A stretch of 64,000 nucleotides of DNA, from positions 4,030,001 to 4,094,000 of the forward strand of contig BTPP01000004.1 in NCBI GenBank assembly GCA_037102815.1, given 5' to 3'. This DNA is from Neurospora intermedia. Its lineage: Eukaryota; Ascomycota; Sordariomycetes; Sordariales; Sordariaceae. The stretch's first letter is position 1, and each line of letters opens with the position of its first letter. Positions 60,901-64,000 of the stretch are shown here, piece after piece. The notes under the pieces were generated by a model. It saw only the letters and a list, made by a program, of their open reading frames with translations. It did no database searches and was not told the origin of the DNA. A program made the translations under genes and the position numbers.

Positions 60901-62092
60901 TGGCAGGTGCGAGTGCGACCGACGGTTCCTGTTGCTTGGCCCCGATAGAAGACCGGAAGCGAAGGCAGAAGGGAAGGCGCGGAGAGCAGTTTCGTTGGTC
61001 GCAAAATTCTAATTGGGGAAAGAACCTGCACATATGGATGCGATACTGTGGGTTGGAAAGAGGTTACTTAACTTGGGCGAATTCTGACTTTCCGGGGCAC
61101 TGTAATACTGGAGACTTACTGCGTAGAAATGTCTTGACCAAAGGAGACACCACAATGTTAAGTACGTGAGAAACTTGGTTGTAATTCAGCCTGCGTATCT
61201 GACACTTCGTTGTTGTATGTTCGATTTTTTTTATTTGGGGTTTTTGATTTTTCATTTTTCTATATATGTATATATATATGTTTTCGTGAATGTCATCACC
61301 TCAAATATTCCCGATGTGAAAAGACGCCTAGATTGTATGCTGCCCAAATGTGACTTCATAGCGTTGTCGCCTACATAGCGGTAGATATAACCATACAGGA
61401 ATAACGTCCGTAGTCACTACAACGCCGGCATGAGACGTTCCAAGTGTAATAACAAAACATCATGAGCAGGGCAGCACTCAGTACACAAGAGCTTCATGAT
61501 AGTCTAGAGCTTTGAAGATGGTCCATGAACAGTTCTAGTCTATGAAATGCCAAAATGTGCTGATGAAATAATGATATGCCAATAACCCAAGCAAAATATC
61601 CGTCCTATGCTATTTCCCTTCCCTTTTCTCTTTCCTTATGCTAATAAAACCCAATCAACGTTAATCATCCCTCATCTAAGAGAACCACAAAGTTTCTTGT
61701 TTCCTATCTTCGAACAACCTCGAACAGCCGAGTGGCCCTGCTCTTGGCTTTGAGATAATCTGCTACCGCCTTGAGAAACATGGGTGTTTACCCACATACC
61801 AATGAGGCGTGGGTGCGGCGCAGAGAATCGGGTATCTCTGTATGTCAGTTTTTTTTGTTTCTTTTTTTTCGTTTTTCCCCACTTAATCTTTTGTTGGTTC
61901 CAAGGGGAGAACAAGTAGCGAAGAAAGAAGAGACACCGGATGAGAGCTGACATCATCTGGCCTCTTGAGGCTATCGCCAGGTCTGGATCACAACCGGACT
62001 TGCGGAGCGCAAAACCCCTGTTCATACTGGACATACTGGAGGTTATGGGGCTGACTCTAGATCAGATAGTGGCCATAGTGCTCAGACACCGT
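57943..62092. other. gene-poor region, 4.15 kb
   Basis: It lies between the 3' ends of the FYVE gene (+) and the elongase gene (-). The longest frame (59681-60460, plus) runs through poly(T) and GAAA-rich low-complexity sequence and has no coding character. Simple repeats: GAAA-rich at 60345-60395, TA-rich at 61260-61280. No gene, RNA or mobile element was recognised. Confidence 0.45.
60345..60395. repeat. GAAA/GAAAG-rich low-complexity tract
   Basis: Purine-only stretch dominated by GAAA and GAGA words, without a strict repeat unit. Confidence 0.7.
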
Positions 62093-63478
62093 TTAAGCAC
62101 GCTGGCGAAGGGTACGCTTGGAGGCAGAGCGGGTGGTGCGAGCCTCGTAGGTGTCCTCCTTAGTCTCGCCATAGACCTCACCCTCCATCTTCTTGGCAGC
62201 CTCCCAGCCCGCCTTCTCAGCCATGGCGACATTGTCGACGGGCTTAGTGTTCTTGGTCTTCTCGGCAGCGTTGCTGCGGCGCGTGTAGCTCTCGATGAAG
62301 AAAGAGATGAAGAGATAGGTGAGAGGAGCGAGGTAGAACACGTTGAGCCAGATGGCGAAGGTGGAGTTGTTGCTGGTAACGCAGGGGACAACGCGCTGGC
62401 CATATGTGGCCTCGGCGGCGTCGACGCGAGTAGCATTGCCGAAGACAAGTACCTTCTGGCTGTCAACAACAGTGCCGGCAGCCTCGACAGCGGAAGCAGT
62501 CTTCTCGGGGTTGGCGACAACAACGGGGATAGTGTAAGAGACGAAGGAGTGGACGATGGCGTAAGAGGCACCGAGAAGGAACTGGGTGATCTGCATGCTG
62601 GTGAGGGTACGCTTGATGGGAGTAGGAACGCGGATGTTGAAGGCAGTAACGGTGTAGTAAGTGTACTAGGAAACTGTCAGCGTTTGTTCATGCTTGGAAA
62701 GCGATATTGACTTTAGACTTACCATCAGGGCGTGGATGAAAGAGTTGACGAAGCAGAAGACCCAGATAGGAGTGGACATGTAGCGCATACCAGCCCACAT
62801 GCAGAGCATAGCGCCGGCGTGGTGGTAGGTCTGAAGAGTGGAGCTAAGCTTGCCCTTGGCGAGGATGATGAGGGTATCAACGACCTCGTAGAATTTGGAG
62901 AGGTAGAAGATCCAGCCGTAGAAAGCAAGACCCTCGTTCCATAGACGGCCAGAGTCGAAGCGGCTGGGGTTGCCATCGGCACCGAGGGTGACGTGAGGAG
63001 AGTAGGTCTGGAAAGCACCAGCCTCATCGTTGTAGAAGACAGAGTTGCTGAGACCAGCGGGACCGTTGATGCGGCAGACGGAGTCGACAAAACCAGCAAG
63101 GCCCTCAGGACCGAAGGGGCTCACGAAGGAGCGGCGGACGGCACCGAGCATGCCAATGAAGGTCCAGGCCGAGTAAACAGCGAGGAAGACATTGTGGGCA
63201 ATGACGAACCAGTGGAAAGGCCTGGTCTTGCTGATGGCCCAGGGCTTCTTGCCGGTGGACTTGTTGTAGATGTTGAGGAGCTTGGCGGTCACGGCGTAGA
63301 CGGTAGCGATCGTGAGAGGGACCTTGGGGTCCAACCAGGCGTAGTAGACATCATCGGGGATGTTAAAGACTGTCGCGGAGTTGGGACCGGCTGGGGGAGG
63401 GGGAACGAAGCCCGGGTTGGTGGCGGGTGGGAACTTGAAGAGGGATGCCTTGGGCAGGGAGAAGAAGATGGACGTCAT
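62093..63478 (-). CDS. ELO-family very-long-chain fatty acid elongase (3-ketoacyl-CoA synthase)
   Basis: Exons on the minus strand are 62723-63478 and 62093-62665, 442 residues. Splicing rebuilds the family motif NSFIHALM-YTYYTV (NxxxHxxMYxYY). Other signatures are KFYEVVDTLIILAKGK (KxxExxDT) and the histidine box LQTYHHAGAML, where the first His of HXXHH is Gln. Several transmembrane segments are visible (FHWFVIAHNVFLAVYSAW, FYGWIFYLSKF, FAIWLNVFYLAPLTYLFISF). The enzyme condenses malonyl-CoA with acyl-CoA in the ER to extend fatty acids, feeding sphingolipids and wax-like lipids. It is longer than the 310-350 residues of the yeast enzymes: it has a long N-terminus, an extra lumenal-type loop (NPEKTASAVEAAGTVVDSQK...) before the last membrane segment, and a basic tail ending SASKRTLRQRA. 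Chain-length preference cannot be read from the sequence. Confidence 0.93.
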
Positions 63479-64000
63479 TCTGACTCCTGGTGCAACCTAA
63501 ATCGAGTTGAATTCGGTGAAGGATGGTGTTGAAAGAGAACCGGAGAGAGAGAAAGCTCGAAAACCGTAACGGACGTCTGCGAGGTTTTGTTCTTGCGTCT
63601 TTTGTCAACTTTTTAAACAAACCTTATAAGAGGATCCCCAACGCTTTCGGGATCGTCCAATCTCTGCGCCTCACTAAAAAGGTACTTGGTACTTTTAGGT
63701 ACCTCTGGGTACGTACTTTAGTGAACTGCGGGGTCGTGGTGAACGTCAACAATTGGCCAGATGGACGCCCGCGGGATGGCGACACTGGAGACGACCGGGA
63801 CTGGTTTGCGTTGTCTGAGCCTCTGGGTTGATGAGATGGTCCTATTCGCCGGGTGGATGAGGTTGCTGCCGGCGTCGGATCGGCTCGGAACGGGAAACAG
63901 GCCGAGCGTGATCAGATAAGTAGAGGTTTACAAACTTTATGGCCCAGTCAAGAAGTTTGCACCGGGCAGAGTGTGATATCTGGTTGCTTGGCCGGGGAAA
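63479..64000. other. upstream region of the elongase gene, window end
   Basis: Promoter region. It contains GGTACTTGGTACTTTTAGGTACC and GGGTACGTAC words at about 63679-63715. No coding sequence of the next gene was recognised before the window ends. Confidence 0.5.

Noticed and set aside
61940-62710. 256-codon plus-strand frame opposite the elongase
   Set aside because: Mirror of the GC-biased elongase exons; no domain, and the elongase motifs are clear on the minus strand.

Overview
This window looks like nuclear DNA of a filamentous ascomycete (Pezizomycotina). The gene content and style suggest the Sordariomycetes, probably near the Sordariales. Reasons: most genes have several short introns (about 50-110 nt) with GTRNGT donors, CTRAY-like branch points and YAG acceptors; exons are GC-rich with C/G-ending codons; proteins carry Q-, S/T- and E/D-rich insertions; and the molybdenum-cofactor gene has the MoaA-MoaC layout known for Neurospora nit-7. 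Species cannot be fixed from sequence alone. No rRNA, tRNA, CRISPR array or intact mobile element was recognised.

Layout, left to right: a Q-rich coiled-coil protein of unknown function (+, 898-3826); an EFM4-type eEF1A lysine methyltransferase (+, 4594-5651); the PP2A scaffold subunit A (-, 6357-8716); a myotubularin-type phosphoinositide phosphatase (-, 10085-12622); ribosomal protein S3 (+, 13693-14742); a NIPA-type magnesium transporter (-, 16646-18397); a 3.3 kb gene-poor stretch with a 47-T tract and a coding-like fragment; a 995-residue acidic protein of unknown function (-, 21717-24758); coatomer delta (+, 26080-27791); APC4 of the anaphase-promoting complex (+, 28597-31390); a Sip3/Lam3-like BAR-PH-VASt protein (+, 32831-37333); a two-RRM protein (-, 38487-40448); WDR8/WRAP73 (-, 42467-44266); the nit-7/cnxABC-like MoaA-MoaC locus (+, 45512-48112); a 5.2 kb gene-poor stretch; the SNARE Ykt6 (-, 53340-54116); a small FYVE-finger protein (+, 56912-57942); a 4.15 kb gene-poor stretch; and a fatty-acid elongase (-, 62093-63478).

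The genes are mostly unrelated housekeeping functions, as usual in fungi. Membrane traffic and lipid identity recur: myotubularin, coatomer delta, Sip3/Lam3, Ykt6, the FYVE protein and the elongase. I read this as probable chance. Exon models were built by eye from splice signals, reading-frame continuity and family motifs; all totals are divisible by three.

The most interesting points are these. At nit-7 a splice donor overlaps the MoaA stop codon, so one locus can make either a MoaA protein ending in Gly-Gly or a MoaA-MoaC fusion. Six of fourteen genes have first coding exons of 25 nt or less, one being the ATG alone. TAGGTA/TACCTA clusters recur in upstream regions. The two longest gene-poor stretches lie between convergent genes.
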